Below are positions 23,801 to 35,927 of a stretch of 64,000 bases of DNA, piece by piece (position 1 is the stretch's first letter; each line of letters opens with the position of its first letter). The position numbers were made by a program, and so were the translations under genes. Where the stretch lies: positions 60,823,567 to 60,887,566 of the forward strand of contig CM057227.1 of NCBI GenBank assembly GCA_029891385.1. Reading direction: 5' to 3'. This stretch comes from Erythroxylum novogranatense (taxonomy: Eukaryota > Streptophyta > Magnoliopsida > Malpighiales > Erythroxylaceae). The notes beneath the pieces are model-generated. The model saw only the letters and a program-made list of their open reading frames with translations, was not told the DNA's origin and did not search any database.

Positions 23801-24902
23801 TAGTTTACGGTATAAACTTTGGTTTATCCGTTGTGTTTACGGAACTCTCGAGCTATGTGTTGTTGTGCATTGCTTATGTGATTACCATTGCATCTATGAA
23901 TTGTCAAGTTGATGCATTCATGTTTTATAAACTTATGGGTTTATGGCCGAAAGCCTAAAAATCATATGTTTTGCAAATGGAGATTTTGGCTACAGCAAGG
24001 AAAATAATCTTTTGAAAATGTGCTTTACGGATTTCAAAGAAATGTTTTCTAAGACCAGAAAAGAAAAAGAATTTCAAGGATTTTGCTTATATATTTGTTA
24101 TAAACTAGTACCCACGAGCTATAAGCTCACCCCCCCCCCCCTCCCCTTCATTCCCATTCACAGGTGATGAGAAGAAGATTGGGTGAAAGAAAATGAAGAT
24201 TTCTATTTGCATGTGTTTATAATGTATTATTGGTAAGTTAAATGGTTGCTGAGAAGTCTAGAATTGTTGTGTATTATGTAATTTGGTTTAGGGTTATGGG
24301 TAATGTTTAAGGCTTGAAAATGCCACTATGAGTTGTATAAAGCTTTGATTTATGAAATTGTGTATGTAATGAGCATAAGGTGTATGAATTCTGGAATTAT
24401 GTATTGATTTAAGTTATGTATGGGATGTGTATATGATTATGAGTATGATAAGGTATTGTGGTTTGCGATTTGGATAAGGCTATTGAGCTATGGTATTGCA
24501 CATGGATAGTGCGATTGTATGTGAATGTATTTGGATTATGGAATGAGAAAAGAGAGAAAAGAAAAGAAAAAGAAAAAAAATTATACCGATTTCGGATTAA
24601 GGTTAGTCCAAGGTTTCCAACGCGACGCTTTCTCCTAAAAGTATATTATCAGATGTCAATACTTGTGTTTCAGTTCGAATGTTTCGATTCGATTTGTGAT
24701 TTGTGATCGTTTGTTTGGTTTGTCCTCGAGCCAATTCGATTTGACTTTGTTTGTATGCTTCGCTTCCAAGTTGGCTTTCGATTCGTTAATGATTTGTTTC
24801 ACTTTGTAATCAATCATTTATTCGTTCCGCTTCTTTGTGATTCGTTCTGTCTTCCATTTTCGGGTTGGGGCGCCCGTCTCCGGATCGAGTCCCAACAGCA
24901 AA

Positions 24903-27694
24903 TGCGTATAAGATGCAAATGCGTATAAGCTCCCATCTTATGCATGAATGAGATTAAGAAAAAGAATAAAGAACTTCACCTCGTAAAAAGACACGAGGAG
25001 TTCTGAAAAGATCAGTTGCACCTGACTCTCCGATAAGAGAGGAAAGTACTGATGAATCGATAGCCCAGAAAATGATGAAGCTTCTGTAAGGCAAGGAAGT
25101 GAGCCCTACGTAATCAATATGGTAATGGACCCATGATGAAATGATATAGCGTGAGAAACGATGACTTCTGGAAAAACTAGCATAAAATTTGTGTTATTCT
25201 GTTCGATAAGGGCGAATGCGATAGCAAGAATGTTTGTTACTCCTTGAGTTTTGAGTGACTTGAACATTATCATCTTATGAAGATGAGAGAAAAAGGTCTT
25301 CTCGAGGGATTAAAGGTAACTGATGATGTGATGATGATAGCACGTGAGTGATAAAGATTTGTATGAATGGTATCTCTTTTGCAGAAGAACTTCGCTAAGT
25401 TAGATTAAGCATATCAGATGGTTTGTATAAAGATTGATCAATAAAAGAACAGATAAAAAGGGAGTATGTAAGGATTCGAAAGCGAGTATTGGAGTCCTAT
25501 CCCTAGCAGAGACTCAAGTAAAGAAGGTAGAAGATATTACTGAGACTGTATGTATTTTTGTTTGATGTCAAGGATCCAACCATGAGGGTGGATTCCTACA
25601 TTGAGGAAGCACTAATTGCCAATATGAGGAGTATATCATATCGGTTCACGTTATGTTTTGGATACATATGTTTGGGAAATACAAGTTTATCCGATGAAGG
25701 TGTGACAAGCATAGGAAGCTAAGATTTCAAATAAACTAAAGTGTGTGGAGGAAAGCAGACATCAGAATACGTCAATGCGAAATATGAGGAAACCTAAAGA
25801 ATGGAGAAAATTAGTCAAGAGAGGTAAGACAATTGGGAATTGGAAAATAACAAGAGGTAAGATTTCATCATTGAGAAATTAGTTAATTGAGGAATTACCT
25901 GGACCAGTTGTGGACATATGGAGTTCTCTGACAATACTATAGTATTGAAGAGTAAAGTGATCCAAGCGAGGTTTGATGATATGTTAAGTGTATTCGTGAG
26001 GAAAATGAGTAAATTATATGAGAGACGAAGGTAAGGAAAATTTTGAGGATATTAGATATATCATTTGGAATTGGAATTGATGGTATGCAACGGTGTTGCA
26101 TGAGAGATCAGGATAAGATCCACGAAGTAAAATAAATGCGAATTGGATTTGGATAATGTGATTAGGATTGAGTTTGGATTTTTGGGCGGGAGATCCGAGG
26201 AATTTTGTGATTTGTTGAGCTGGTGTATACAAGTATTTAAAGTTATTTGCAGGTTTGGGTTTTAAAATACAGTCGTGATGCTGTCCGATTTTTGTATGGT
26301 AGTCTATGGATTTGTGTGGTAAATGTCAGTTGGTAAAAGAGAGGAATGATAAGATTTTGTATAAGTCATGTGTGAGATTCTTTGGCAAAAAGGCATATAA
26401 ACTTTGTTATAGATATGTATTTGATGTAGGGAATTAAGTTATAAATTTGCGTATGATTGTATATGTATTGGATTGGGGTACGTTAGGAGTAAATTGGGAA
26501 TTTGTATATGAAGTTCGCATGATTTGCAGCTGCAGTGATTGCCGAAAAATTGGAGACATTATATGTACAGCAAGATTTTGACTGTGTGGAAGATATATAG
26601 ATCATGCAATTAAGGTACATATTGAGTTGAAGAAATTGAATGCGAGATGGAGACAAGGGACAGAGTTATAGGAAGTTTATGTTGTTCTAATGAGTATTCA
26701 AGAATGGTAAAGCTAGTGTTGTAATCAAACGCATTGAATAGAGAATTCAATAACAGTGAAGTATGAATTCAGTTTTAGAGGTTATCAGATCAAGTGCAAT
26801 AAAGAGTGTTGAATGGAGTCGAATTCGGGCAAAATAAAGTACCCTTAGTCACTGAAATGGAAGATCGGGTTCGCATGATCAAAGCTCAAATGGAGGATTA
26901 AGGAATTGTGAACCCTTCCAAGAAAGCGAAAATGAATGTGCATTTTGAGCTCGAGTAGGAAAAAGGATACTGAGTGATTGAGATAAAAAGTATGCGTACC
27001 GGTAAAGATGATTGAGTAAAGAGACTGTCAGAAAAGTATAAGTGGTGATTTAAGCTATATGTCCTAAAAGAAATATGTCAAGTGACGGAGAGTTTTTGTA
27101 TTATGATGAGTAAGGTCTACTGATTATTGACGGCTAGAAGTGGAGATGTTATGGACGGGTGATATTAAATAATTCAAGAAAGATGGATGAATTAGACGGA
27201 TCCGTGCCAAGAGCATGGAATACAGTGAGATAGATATAAGAGGCAAATGTACTGATACTAAAGTGATGTGAATTGTCTAGTGAAAGATGATTTGTCTTTG
27301 AGGGTATCACCTTAAAGGGTGTGTGCTTATATGAGGTACAAGGTGTGCTCAAGTTAGGACAGAGGAGTTGCTAAACCCAATATGAATTGGTCTATATGAA
27401 ATGACTATGAGTTAGCACTACTTATAAAGGATGTCTTAGCTCGAAATGTGATATACGTAAGTAGGTCACGGAAATATGGATATGATATGATATTAGTTTT
27501 ATCGATATAAAAGTGGGAAAAATTGTGACTGACATGAAAAGTGAATAGCCAATTAAGGGGTTCAAAGATCGAGCGAGTCTGTTGACCACAGTCGTTTGAA
27601 AGAAAGTATTTGAGTGAAGACGTTAAGCGGGAATTGCAGGAACATCCTGCACTCCTTATCGATCAGATAAGAATTTCGAGGAAGAAATTCTTTT
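24903..27694 (+). other. LARD B interior, right part
   Basis: About 2.8 kb without a recognisable gene; I could not find gag, reverse transcriptase or integrase motifs in any frame. The segment at 27155-27360 (GAAAGATGGATGAATTAGA, then TTGTCTTTGAGGGTATCACC and TATATGAGGTAC) is homologous to the equivalent position of LARD C (43440-43690, inverted). This supports a conserved non-coding interior. Confidence 0.8.
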
Positions 27695-27709
27695 TAAGAG
27701 GGGGAGAGT
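27695..27709 (+). other. LARD B polypurine tract
   Basis: TAAGAGGGGGAGAGT precedes the TG of the 3' LTR. The bases just upstream (GAATTTCGAGGAAG) match the corresponding coding end of Chromo A and the end of LARD C. Confidence 0.88.
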
Positions 27710-28389
27710 TGTTGGCCCCCGAATTTTTGTATTGAATTAAGCAAGATTATAATTCAATTTAACTGAATTATGAGATTTGATGGATAAAGTTTTGGATCTA
27801 TTTGTTATGTAAGTGTTGGTCGAATTTATTTTATGGTTTGGTTGTATTAAAAATGGTAAGAATGTATAAGGGTATTTTGGTCATGGCACTTAAGGTTATA
27901 AGGCCTAAGGCTTAAATGAAAGGGACAAAATGGGCATTTGACAATTAAGAGAATTAAAAGAAGAAGAATTGAGAAAGAGGAAAGGAAGAGTTATCGTAGG
28001 GTAAGAAAGAAAAGAAAAGGGGAAAGGAGAGAAGGGAGGGAGAGTGTCGTATGAAGAAGAAGAAGAAGAAGAAGAAAAGAGGGGAAAGCTAGAGTCTTTG
28101 ATTTTTGAAGGATTGGAGCCTTCCAAGTAAGTATAAGCTTCTTTTAATCTTGTTTTAGTTGGATTAAACCTTATAATCGTTTTGTTTGAGGTAAGAACCG
28201 ATTATGTAGGGTTTTCGGAAAAACCTAGATGAAATCGTTGGGTTGATGAGTTTGTGAATGATTTTGAGGTTTGATTGAGTTAGAAATGTAGTTTGAGACT
28301 TGATCTAAGGTTTAGATGTGTTGCATTTGTGTTTGTGGAAGGATTGAAGTGAGAAAAGCTGGAAAATTTGGGGTTCGGGGTCAGTTTCC

Positions 28390-28600
28390 AGATCCGCACA
28401 TCGCGGCGTGTGAGGAGAAGTTTCGCCGGGTGCATCTAGGGTCCACGCCGCGGCGTGCTAAAGATTATGTGCACGCCGCGGCGCACATGAAGGTGCACGC
28501 CGCGGCGAACGTCCATGCGTGCGTGCCGCGGCGCATGCGGATCGTTCATGCATGGCGCCTAAGTGGTCGTTCGCATGGCGAAAGATGGCCCTCATCGCGC
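28390..28600. repeat. CG-palindrome array in the LARD B 3' LTR
   Basis: Units include CATCGCGGCG, CGCCGCGGCG (three times) and TGCCGCGGCG. Compared with 16441-16650 one unit is missing near the start, several cores differ (GCCGCGGC against GTCGCGTT), and the right end is rearranged. Confidence 0.88.
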
Positions 28601-30380
28601 AAACCCCTGCTTCAAAGAATGATGAATTTTGTTATTTTGGTTATATCTTGGGATGTAGATATCCAAATGAGATGATTTTTGATTCGTTGGAAAATAGAGT
28701 CAAAGTTTTACAAGTTTTATGAAGCAATGAAATTGAAAGTCAGATTATAAGAATCTTAAAGTTTGGTCAGAAGTTGGGTATAGATTCTGTTTTAAGGATA
28801 AGGATAGTCTTCACTTGTTTGGGGTATAACTTTTGGGTTTTTGAACCAAATTGAATGCTTTTGGAGTCAATAGAAATGTAAGACAATGAGGACTTTTATG
28901 GAAAAAGTGATCCGAATGTTTGGACTTTGGCAGAGTTGGGTTTGTTTAGAATTTATCTTAGTGAATGTGTGCTTTTTGGGTCCCTAATTTGTATTCCTAT
29001 TTGAATAGGAATTTTGCATTTGATTAAGGGAATCAAGGAAGGCAAAAGGATCAAGATGAGAGGTATCTTTTATGCATGTATCCAAGCAAAGATTTCAAGT
29101 GGGTTTCATGTTTATGATTTAGTAATGAGCCACTAAAGTTTTCTCCCAAATCAAGAATGATTTCAATTTCTTTATAAATATCGTTTTGTTTCGATTGAAT
29201 GATTTGCAAAAATTTCTACATGTTTCAGCATATGAACTTTTCTAATGAATTTCAAAAATAGAGATGAAAATGCATTGAACATTTTATGTCATGCCTTGGG
29301 AAAATTCATGGCATTTTGTATATTCGGAAAAGAAAGAATAGAGCATGAAAAGTACGAAAGCTTCGATAAAATGCTTTGAACATAATCGAATGGATATGTG
29401 CTTTGTTTGGGTAAGGGAGTTACGGATGGAGTCACGTGCACGTTGACATAAAGCCTTCTCCTGGCTGCCCGCTTGAGGCCACAAGATCCTTGAAAAATCG
29501 GACTCGTTTTGTTTACGAATTTACCTTAGGTTTATCCGGATCGTTTACGGAACTCTCGAGCCGTTTGTTTGTGCATTGCATCTATGAATTGTCAAGTATG
29601 TGTATAAATTGAGCATTTTATATTGGTGATTGAATGAATATGTTGTGTTGATGTGATGACATTTTTCACTATGAAATTACACTTTTCAACTACGAGATTG
29701 ACTCAGAATTTGACTGAAAATTTGGGAGCAAAACGTTTTATGAACTTATTATGATTTTTGTACAACAAATAAACTTTTTCAACGGTTTTGCTTGTTCTTC
29801 GTTATAAACTTGTTACCCACGAGCTATAAGCTCACCCCCCCTTCATTCCCATCCACAGGTGATGAGAAGAAGATCGGGTGAAGGGAAGTGAAGGTTTCGA
29901 TTTATATGTGTACTTATTATATTGTTCTAAGTTAAATTGGTATTGAAAATTTTGGGATCGGTATATTTTGTATATTTGGATTTAGATATTGATACTGTAT
30001 TGTGGCTTGGTATGCCATGAGAACTTGTAAATTCTATTCCTTGATGTAAATGAATTATGTATGGCTGATAACCAATGGAAGTACGCATTTGTGTAAATGG
30101 ACCAGATAGAGTGAGAAATTGGTTTACTTGAGGGAGTTATGATTATGATATGATTTTTGGATTGTGAATTTTGGTTATGCATATGTAATTATATACCACA
30201 ACGAGGTGTGTTATGGAAAAAGGAATGTAGAAATGAAATGAGATTGTAAGCTTCACGATTTCGGTGGTATACACCAACATTTTGGTTCAATGGTCAGATT
30301 CTGAGTTCGGGGCTCATCATGTTTAGTAGCATAGTAAGAAGAGATTTCAGCGAACCACGCTTCAGTATAATGGTATTTTG

Positions 30381-32074
30381 TAGGGGTGTTCAAAAAAATT
30401 CGCGAACCTGTGAACCGGACCTGAACCGCATGAACCGAACCTGTAAATAAGGTTAACCGAACCTGAGTTTAGGTTCGGTTCGAACCAAACCTGAAAAATC
30501 AGGTTCATGGTTCAGGTTCAGGTTTCTAACTTGCGGTTCTAGGTTAACCAAACATAAACCGCACCTATAGCAGTTAACCGAACCGAACCTGATTTATAGG
30601 TTTAGGTTTAAACCTAAACCTGAAATACCTAAAAAAATTATCATATATTTAGATACAATTTAAGAGAATATCAATAATAATAAATTCACTAGTATTTACT
30701 ATATTAATTCTTTAAAAAAAGGAAAAAAAAAACTACTTTACTTCTATGTTATTAAATGTTAATATTAAACATTGCTATTATAAGTAACAACTAATGCATA
30801 AAACTCAATACTTCTACTTCAAATAGTAATTAATATGTGTCAAAGTTATTGATCAAGTATTAAACTATTAATAAAAACATTCATTGACTAAAATAATATA
30901 ATCGTTTAGAGATTAATTAAAGAAATTAATGTAAAACACATTTATTAAAAATCCTACAATTTTAGTTTTGAAGGCACATATATTAGTTTAGATATTCATA
31001 AGATATTATAAAATTAAACTAGCAAGTAATACTTGATTCTTAAAATATATATATATAGTTGCTAATAAATAATAAGAATATAATAATATTGTCTTGTATA
31101 AATACAAACATAGTTTTATTTATTATAAACGAATGAAAATGAGTTGATTTAGTAATAGACTATGGGATTGTATTTTTTATATGGCTACGCTTTTATAATA
31201 TAATATTTGAAGTTTTAACTATGATTGCATTTTTACACTAAGTTGCAATAAGAAGAAGGATACTTTTGTGCTTATTAGTTTATTATTATTATTATTATTA
31301 TTTTAACATGATAAAATAAGATTTAATGATGTTAGAAGAATAGTTTTATTATTATTTTAATCAATGAGATCTAGTAGAGTAGTTCGTTCCCTCACTATTG
31401 CATTTAAGTCAGCTTTTAGTACAAGAGGTCGAGTGCTTGATTCATTTCATAGCTCTCTTACTCCAAAGATGGTGGAGACTCTTGTTTGTAGACAAGATTG
31501 GTTAAGAAAATCACAGGCTCCTCTTTACATGGAAGAGACTTGAAAAACTTGAACAAATTGAATCGAGCAATCTAATTTACTTTACCTTGTTTTAATATAC
31601 AAATAAATAAAAAATTCTTTTTAATTAAAAAGAAATAAAGAGTCTAACTCTTTTATTTTTATTTTCTATAGATGTGGCTTCATGTATAACGTTGAATCAT
31701 CCTACCATTCTATTCAAAGAATAATTGTTTAATATTTTATCTTTTTTTCTAGCATGGATCTTTTATAAGACATTGTTTGGCTTATTTTTACTTTACTTTG
31801 GTTTAACATATTGGATTAATCTTTGATGGATTTTATATGCATACTTTTATGAAAATTTTGTATTTTTTCACCAATTTTTTATAATTTTATCATATATGTT
31901 GATATGAATAGGTTACGTTACCACGAGAACCGAACACGAAAATAGGTTAACCAATCCTGTAGGTTCTTTAGGTTCGAGTTCAGTTCGAGTTCGTGAAATT
32001 GTCGAACCTGACGTTCAGGTTCAGGTTCAGGTTATTTATAAACGGGTCAGGTTACCCTACCATGAACACCCCAA
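30381..32074. mobile_element. hAT-superfamily DNA transposon, internally decayed
   Basis: The element is bounded by the 8-bp duplication GTATTTTG (30373-30380 and 32075-32082), the hAT hallmark. The termini TAGGGGTGTTCA and TGAACACCCCAA form a near-perfect inverted repeat. Both ends carry dense subterminal repeats of GAACCTGAACC/GGTTCAGGTT type (about 30400-30625 and 31905-32060), as expected for transposase-binding sites. The middle is AT-rich with a short relic of transposase (31373-31543), so it is non-autonomous. Confidence 0.9.
31373..31543 (+). pseudogene. hAT transposase C-terminal dimerisation relic
   Basis: A 56-codon open frame ending in TGA carries the signature of the hAT C-terminal dimerisation domain: AFSTRGRVLDSF, then SSLTPKMVETLVC and QDWLRKS. 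No upstream transposase exons are recognisable within the element. It is a fragment left by internal decay or deletion, not a functional gene. Confidence 0.82.
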
Positions 32075-32194
32075 GTATTTTGTACCGAGGTTAGGTTCCG
32101 GAAATGGGGCCCGACATTTGCGGTATCAAAGCAGGTTAGTAAGTGTTATGGTTTTGGTTTGAGTTGGATTCTGGAAACGGGGTCCAACACTGAA

Positions 32195-32350
32195 GACTCC
32201 CTACTAGCTCCGACTAATCCATGGTCAGTTGGTTGATCTACCTGATCACCAAGGACGGATGACCTACAACAAAACCACAATTTCAATCAATTTCTGCTTT
32301 TCTCACAATAACTCAAGCCTAACATACACTATGCCCAAAAAATGTCAAAC
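32195..32350 (-). pseudogene. Chromo A leader and possible gag N-terminus
   Basis: This short piece lies between the LARD B insertion and the Chromo A primer-binding site. On the - strand an open frame of roughly 100 nt enters the gag frame on the other side of LARD B (15760). I cannot identify the gag start codon with confidence. Confidence 0.55.
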
Positions 32351-32365
32351 CATGCTTTGATACCA
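32351..32365 (-). other. Chromo A primer-binding site
   Basis: TGGTATCAAAGCATG on the - strand lies five bases after the LTR end and matches initiator Met tRNA with one substitution in TGGTATCAGAGC. Confidence 0.85.
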
Positions 32366-32370
32366 CCTAA

Positions 32371-35036
32371 TGTAGCGCCCCCTTACTGTAGGGTATGCAC
32401 CGAGACGCCCGTAGGTCGTTCCGATATATAACCCACAATGAGAGTGCACTACGAACGATCAATTCTATAAACCTTATGGCATCAATATAATTTGAACTGC
32501 AATATCCACATTTCTGAATTTTTAAAAACCAAAATTCTTTCATTTCATAACCTTAAAACAGAATTTACAAGTCTATTAGTTTCCATAAACTATACAGATA
32601 TTTCCCAAAAAGGAACTGAAACAAAATCCTAAACTAGGTCATCCCTCAAAATCAACCCCAGCTGACCGACCTGTGAGCCATACTTCGCTTGCCAGCACTC
32701 ACACAGCGGGAAAAGTCGAACCTTGGAGCTAAAAGCCTACAATCGCTATCCTGAAAAATAATTGCAATGTTGGGTGAGTTTGCGAACTCAGCGAGAAACC
32801 ATCATCGATGGTCCACCCAACTCATGCATATACACACAGTTCATATTATATCATGTATTATCACAACCAGAGAATCACATGCATTCAATTTCACATTTAT
32901 AAGGCGGTTCGCCTTTCATACAATTCATATTTGAACATTCATATATGCGATGTACATGTGACTCTTTCATTTTATTTCGTTGTTGTGACTGCACGCCTAA
33001 GCTCATTAACGTTGAGCCAGTGGCTCTGAATTTCGTTGGGCTTGAAGCCCTAATACATTGAGCCTGTGGCTCTAAAATCGTTGGGCACGAGACCCTGATG
33101 CGTTGAGCTTAAAGCTTTGAAATACGGTGGCTGCACCGGTCACAACTGTCTTTATCTGATCATACCTTTATGCATGTATGCACATGTCCAATTTACAATA
33201 CTTGTGTCACGATAAAATTCCATATGTTTAATTTCGCATTTAAAGCCAATTAATTTCAGTTAATGCACCTACAACACTTCTATATCACATTCCAAATGTT
33301 TCAGACACCTTTGGTCCGAAATCAATCAAAAGCAAGCACACAGATCTATCCTTAACTCCACATGGCATAGATACATAAATGTAACACATACTGGTTGAGA
33401 AACCAACTAGGTTACTCACCTCTGAACTTCTGAGCTACTGCCGGGAAGTCTCAGCTATATCGGACGATCGACGGTCCACTTGCGCCTCTAAAACAAATCA
33501 AAATAATCACCCATTACTAATTGTACAATTTCTAATATTCAATAATGCATATGCAGCGATTGAATTATGTACTGTACATGTTTATGACATTCCCGAATCT
33601 TCTCAATTCAACTCTTTCACTCTAATTCATAACAATTCCTAATACCATAATTCAATTTACTAAATGATGAGCTCTCTTAAGTCCAATTCCAAATCATAGT
33701 AATTATCTTTAAATCAAAATCAAATTCACTATTCAATCACCACCCGATTTCGAGAACCACCAAAATAAATTCCAAATTTCTATTTTTATAAATTCACAAT
33801 TCTTAGTCCCTATAATCAAGATCGATCCATCCCTAACCACTCCATTAAGAATTAACCCTCAAATATCATCACTTAAACATTCGGAAATCAGCTCCCTCGT
33901 CGCGATGCAAGGTTGCTCGTCGCAGCGAGTTATCTCACCTTCGTCGCGACGTATGCGAAGCTCTCCCACGGCGTGATCGCCTCTGCTCGTCGTGACGTGC
34001 ATCCTTGCTCGTCGCGACGTGCAGGAGGAATTGGCTCGTCGCGGCGCAGAATTAATTGCTCGTCACGACGTCCAACTCTCCGTTCGTCGTGACGTCTAAT
34101 TAATTACACGTCGCGACGTACGAGCTCTGGTTCGTCTTCTCCGATCGACCTTCAACATTCTCTCTCTAAAAACCAGTATCAAACTACTCTCAACTACCCA
34201 TTCTTACACAATAAATACCATACATGCATCAAACAACAATAAATAACAACATTAAACCATTAAACTTACCAATCAAGCCTCAAATCCTTAAACCTCCTAA
34301 AATCTCCTCCAAGCTCTAACAACTACGGTGATCACCCAAAGCCAAACAAAACCTCATCATCCTCAAGGATCAAACAAAAGGAAGAAGCAAGCAACGATCG
34401 AAAGCTCACACCAAAAGGAGAAATCGAAAATCACCAACGGAGGGAAAAGGGATTTTTTCCCTAGGAGAAAAGAAGATACCCTTCTAAATTTCAAAACTTA
34501 GAGGATATATAAAAAGGGTTTATTTAAGCCTATAGATTATAGTCCTCAAATTCATCAAATTTCAGTCTCTAATTTCCAATGACTCAACATTCCCATTCCT
34601 AAAATCACAAATTCTAATTCTCCATGCGATTTTCCCATCAATTTCAGAACCGGAATCTAATTTATCAGTCATCATGCCATTTTTTCGGTCCGGACATGAA
34701 ACTCCAAAAAATTCTAAAAAAATTCCTATAAATCCTCAAAAATATATGACACATGTTCCTACACTCCGATTTCGATTTTCAACTCTCAAAAATTCAATTT
34801 CTCTCCAATCCTGTATTCAAAACTTAATCTATGCAATTATCACCCAATTTTCAATTTACACAATTAAATCAGGAAATTGTCATACATGCATGTACATACA
34901 TATACTCGTGCAATAATAATCATTTATCAAGAATTTATAGAGGCTAAATGCATGTGCAATTTAAATCATGCATGCACCCAGTCCTAATCCATCCGAATTG
35001 CCAATATGCCCTTCACATCAGTAACGGGATGTTACA
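32371..35036 (-). repeat. Chromo A 5' LTR
   Basis: This 2666-bp copy is collinear with 5719-8322. It retains the 73 bp around 32749-32822 that the other copy lost. Its CG-palindrome array is at 33896-34130 and its TATA-like site near 34505. Confidence 0.95.
33896..34130. repeat. CG-palindrome array in the Chromo A 5' LTR
   Basis: This is the same array as 7184-7405. Differences are mostly CG to CA/TG (for example CGTCGCGATG and CGTCGCAGCG), which fits deamination of methylated cytosines. Confidence 0.88.
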
Positions 35037-35041
35037 TATAA

Positions 35042-35927
35042 GGGATCGAAAGAACAAGCAGATAGCTTTGTTTCAACTAACCTACATTGAGAATATGCTC
35101 AATAAGTTCACCATGCAAGATTCCAAGAGGGGTTTTACTCCTACTAGACATGGAATCAAACTTTCAAAGGAACAAGCACCTAAAACCCAAGAGGAGGTTG
35201 AACGCATGCATATCATTCCATATGCTTCGGCAGTTAGTAGTTTAATGTATGCAATGCTGTGCACTAGACCGGATATCTATTACGCAGTAGGACTGGTAAG
35301 CAGATTTCAGTCTAATCCAGGAATGGAACATTGAATCATGTTAAGTGTATACTTAAGTATCTTCGTAGGACGAAGAACTTAATGCTTGTTTACTCTGGAA
35401 GTAATCTTATTCCGACAGGATATACGGATTTTGATTTCCAATCAGATGTTGATTCAAGGAAATCAACTTCTGGTTCTATATTTACTTTAAGAGGTGCAGC
35501 CATAGTTTGGAGGAGTGTCAAACAATCTTGTATTGCTGATTCGACTATAGAGGCTGAGTATGTTGTTGCTTGTGAAGCAGCAAAGGAAGCAGTCTGGCTC
35601 TGGAAGTTTCTAAATGATTTGGAGGTAGTTCCAGAGGCGGAAAAGGTCATTACACTTTATTATGATAATAGTGGGGCAGTGGCTAATTCTAAAGAACCTC
35701 GGAACCACAAAGCTGCTAAACACATTGAGCAAAAGTATCATCTTATAAGGGAGATAATACAACGTGGAGAAGTGGATGTGGTAAAGATTCGCACCGAGCA
35801 AAACCTTGCTGATCCGTTCACAAAGACATTGACTCAAAAGAGCTTTGAGGGTCACCTAAAAGGGATGGGAATGAGGGATATGTCAAACTTGCTTCAGGGC
35901 AAGTGGGAGATTGTTGGAGTTATGTAA
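35042..35927 (+). pseudogene. Copia A pol, second part: reverse transcriptase C-terminus and RNase H (broken)
   Basis: The frame continues the reverse transcriptase interrupted at 5718. It runs with copia thumb motifs (SKRGFTPTRHGI, MLCTRPDIYYAV) to a one-base frameshift near 35330. From 35331 it covers the connection and RNase H domain: TGYTDFDFQSD, STIEAEYV, and DNSGAVANS with the expected acidic residues, then ADPFTKTL, ending at TAA in the 3' LTR start. The stop lies just past the polypurine tract. Confidence 0.92.
35901..35911 (+). other. Copia A polypurine tract
   Basis: AAGTGGGAGA immediately precedes the TG of the 3' LTR (35912), the standard copia arrangement. Confidence 0.88.

Larger units (their letters stand above)
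19292..24897 (+). mobile_element. D: 5.6-kb solo LTR of a related gypsy family
   Basis: The segment begins TGTTGGACCCCG and ends GAGTCCCAACA, flanked by GCAAA at 19287-19291 and 24898-24902. It contains no interior, primer-binding site or genes, so it reads as one LTR left after recombination. Collinear landmarks with the LARD B LTR include the purine-rich leader (about 21780-21980), the GGCATTT(C/T)GTATATTCG block (22520), module 1 (23697) and module 2 (24105). Its 5' part is greatly expanded by tandem repeats. Confidence 0.85.
15761..32189 (+). mobile_element. LARD B: coding-free gypsy-derived element (large retrotransposon derivative) in Chromo A gag
   Basis: The termini are TGTTGG...CCAACA with the 5-bp duplication CTGAA at 15756-15760 and 32190-32194. 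LTRs are 15761-18519 and 27710-32189, the latter interrupted by a hAT element. A Met-tRNA primer-binding site (18524) and polypurine tract (27695-27709) are in place. After removing solo LTR D the interior is about 3.6 kb and shows no gag or pol. Before the purine tract the DNA still reads like the last residues of a Tekay pol (NFEEEILFKRGR), so it probably derives from a chromovirus and depends on one. Its leader and 3' interior match LARD C. Confidence 0.9.
27710..32189 (+). repeat. LARD B 3' LTR, interrupted by a hAT element
   Basis: The sequence matches the 5' LTR from 27710 to 30380 and from 32075 to 32189. Without the insertion it is about 2.78 kb. It ends GGGGTCCAACA before the CTGAA duplication. 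Confidence 0.94.
5719..35036 (-). mobile_element. Chromo A: Ty3/gypsy chromovirus (Tekay/Del type) inserted in Copia A
   Basis: On the - strand the element begins TGTAACATCC and ends GGGGGCGCTACA. The 5-bp target duplication TATAA is at 5714-5718 and 35037-35041. The 5' LTR is 32371-35036 and the 3' LTR 5719-8322. The primer-binding site, gag, zinc knuckle, protease, reverse transcriptase, RNase H, integrase, chromodomain and polypurine tract follow in gypsy order. The chromodomain at the pol C-terminus and the sequence style point to the Tekay (Del) clade. Element E interrupts the protease region and LARD B interrupts gag. Confidence 0.95.
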
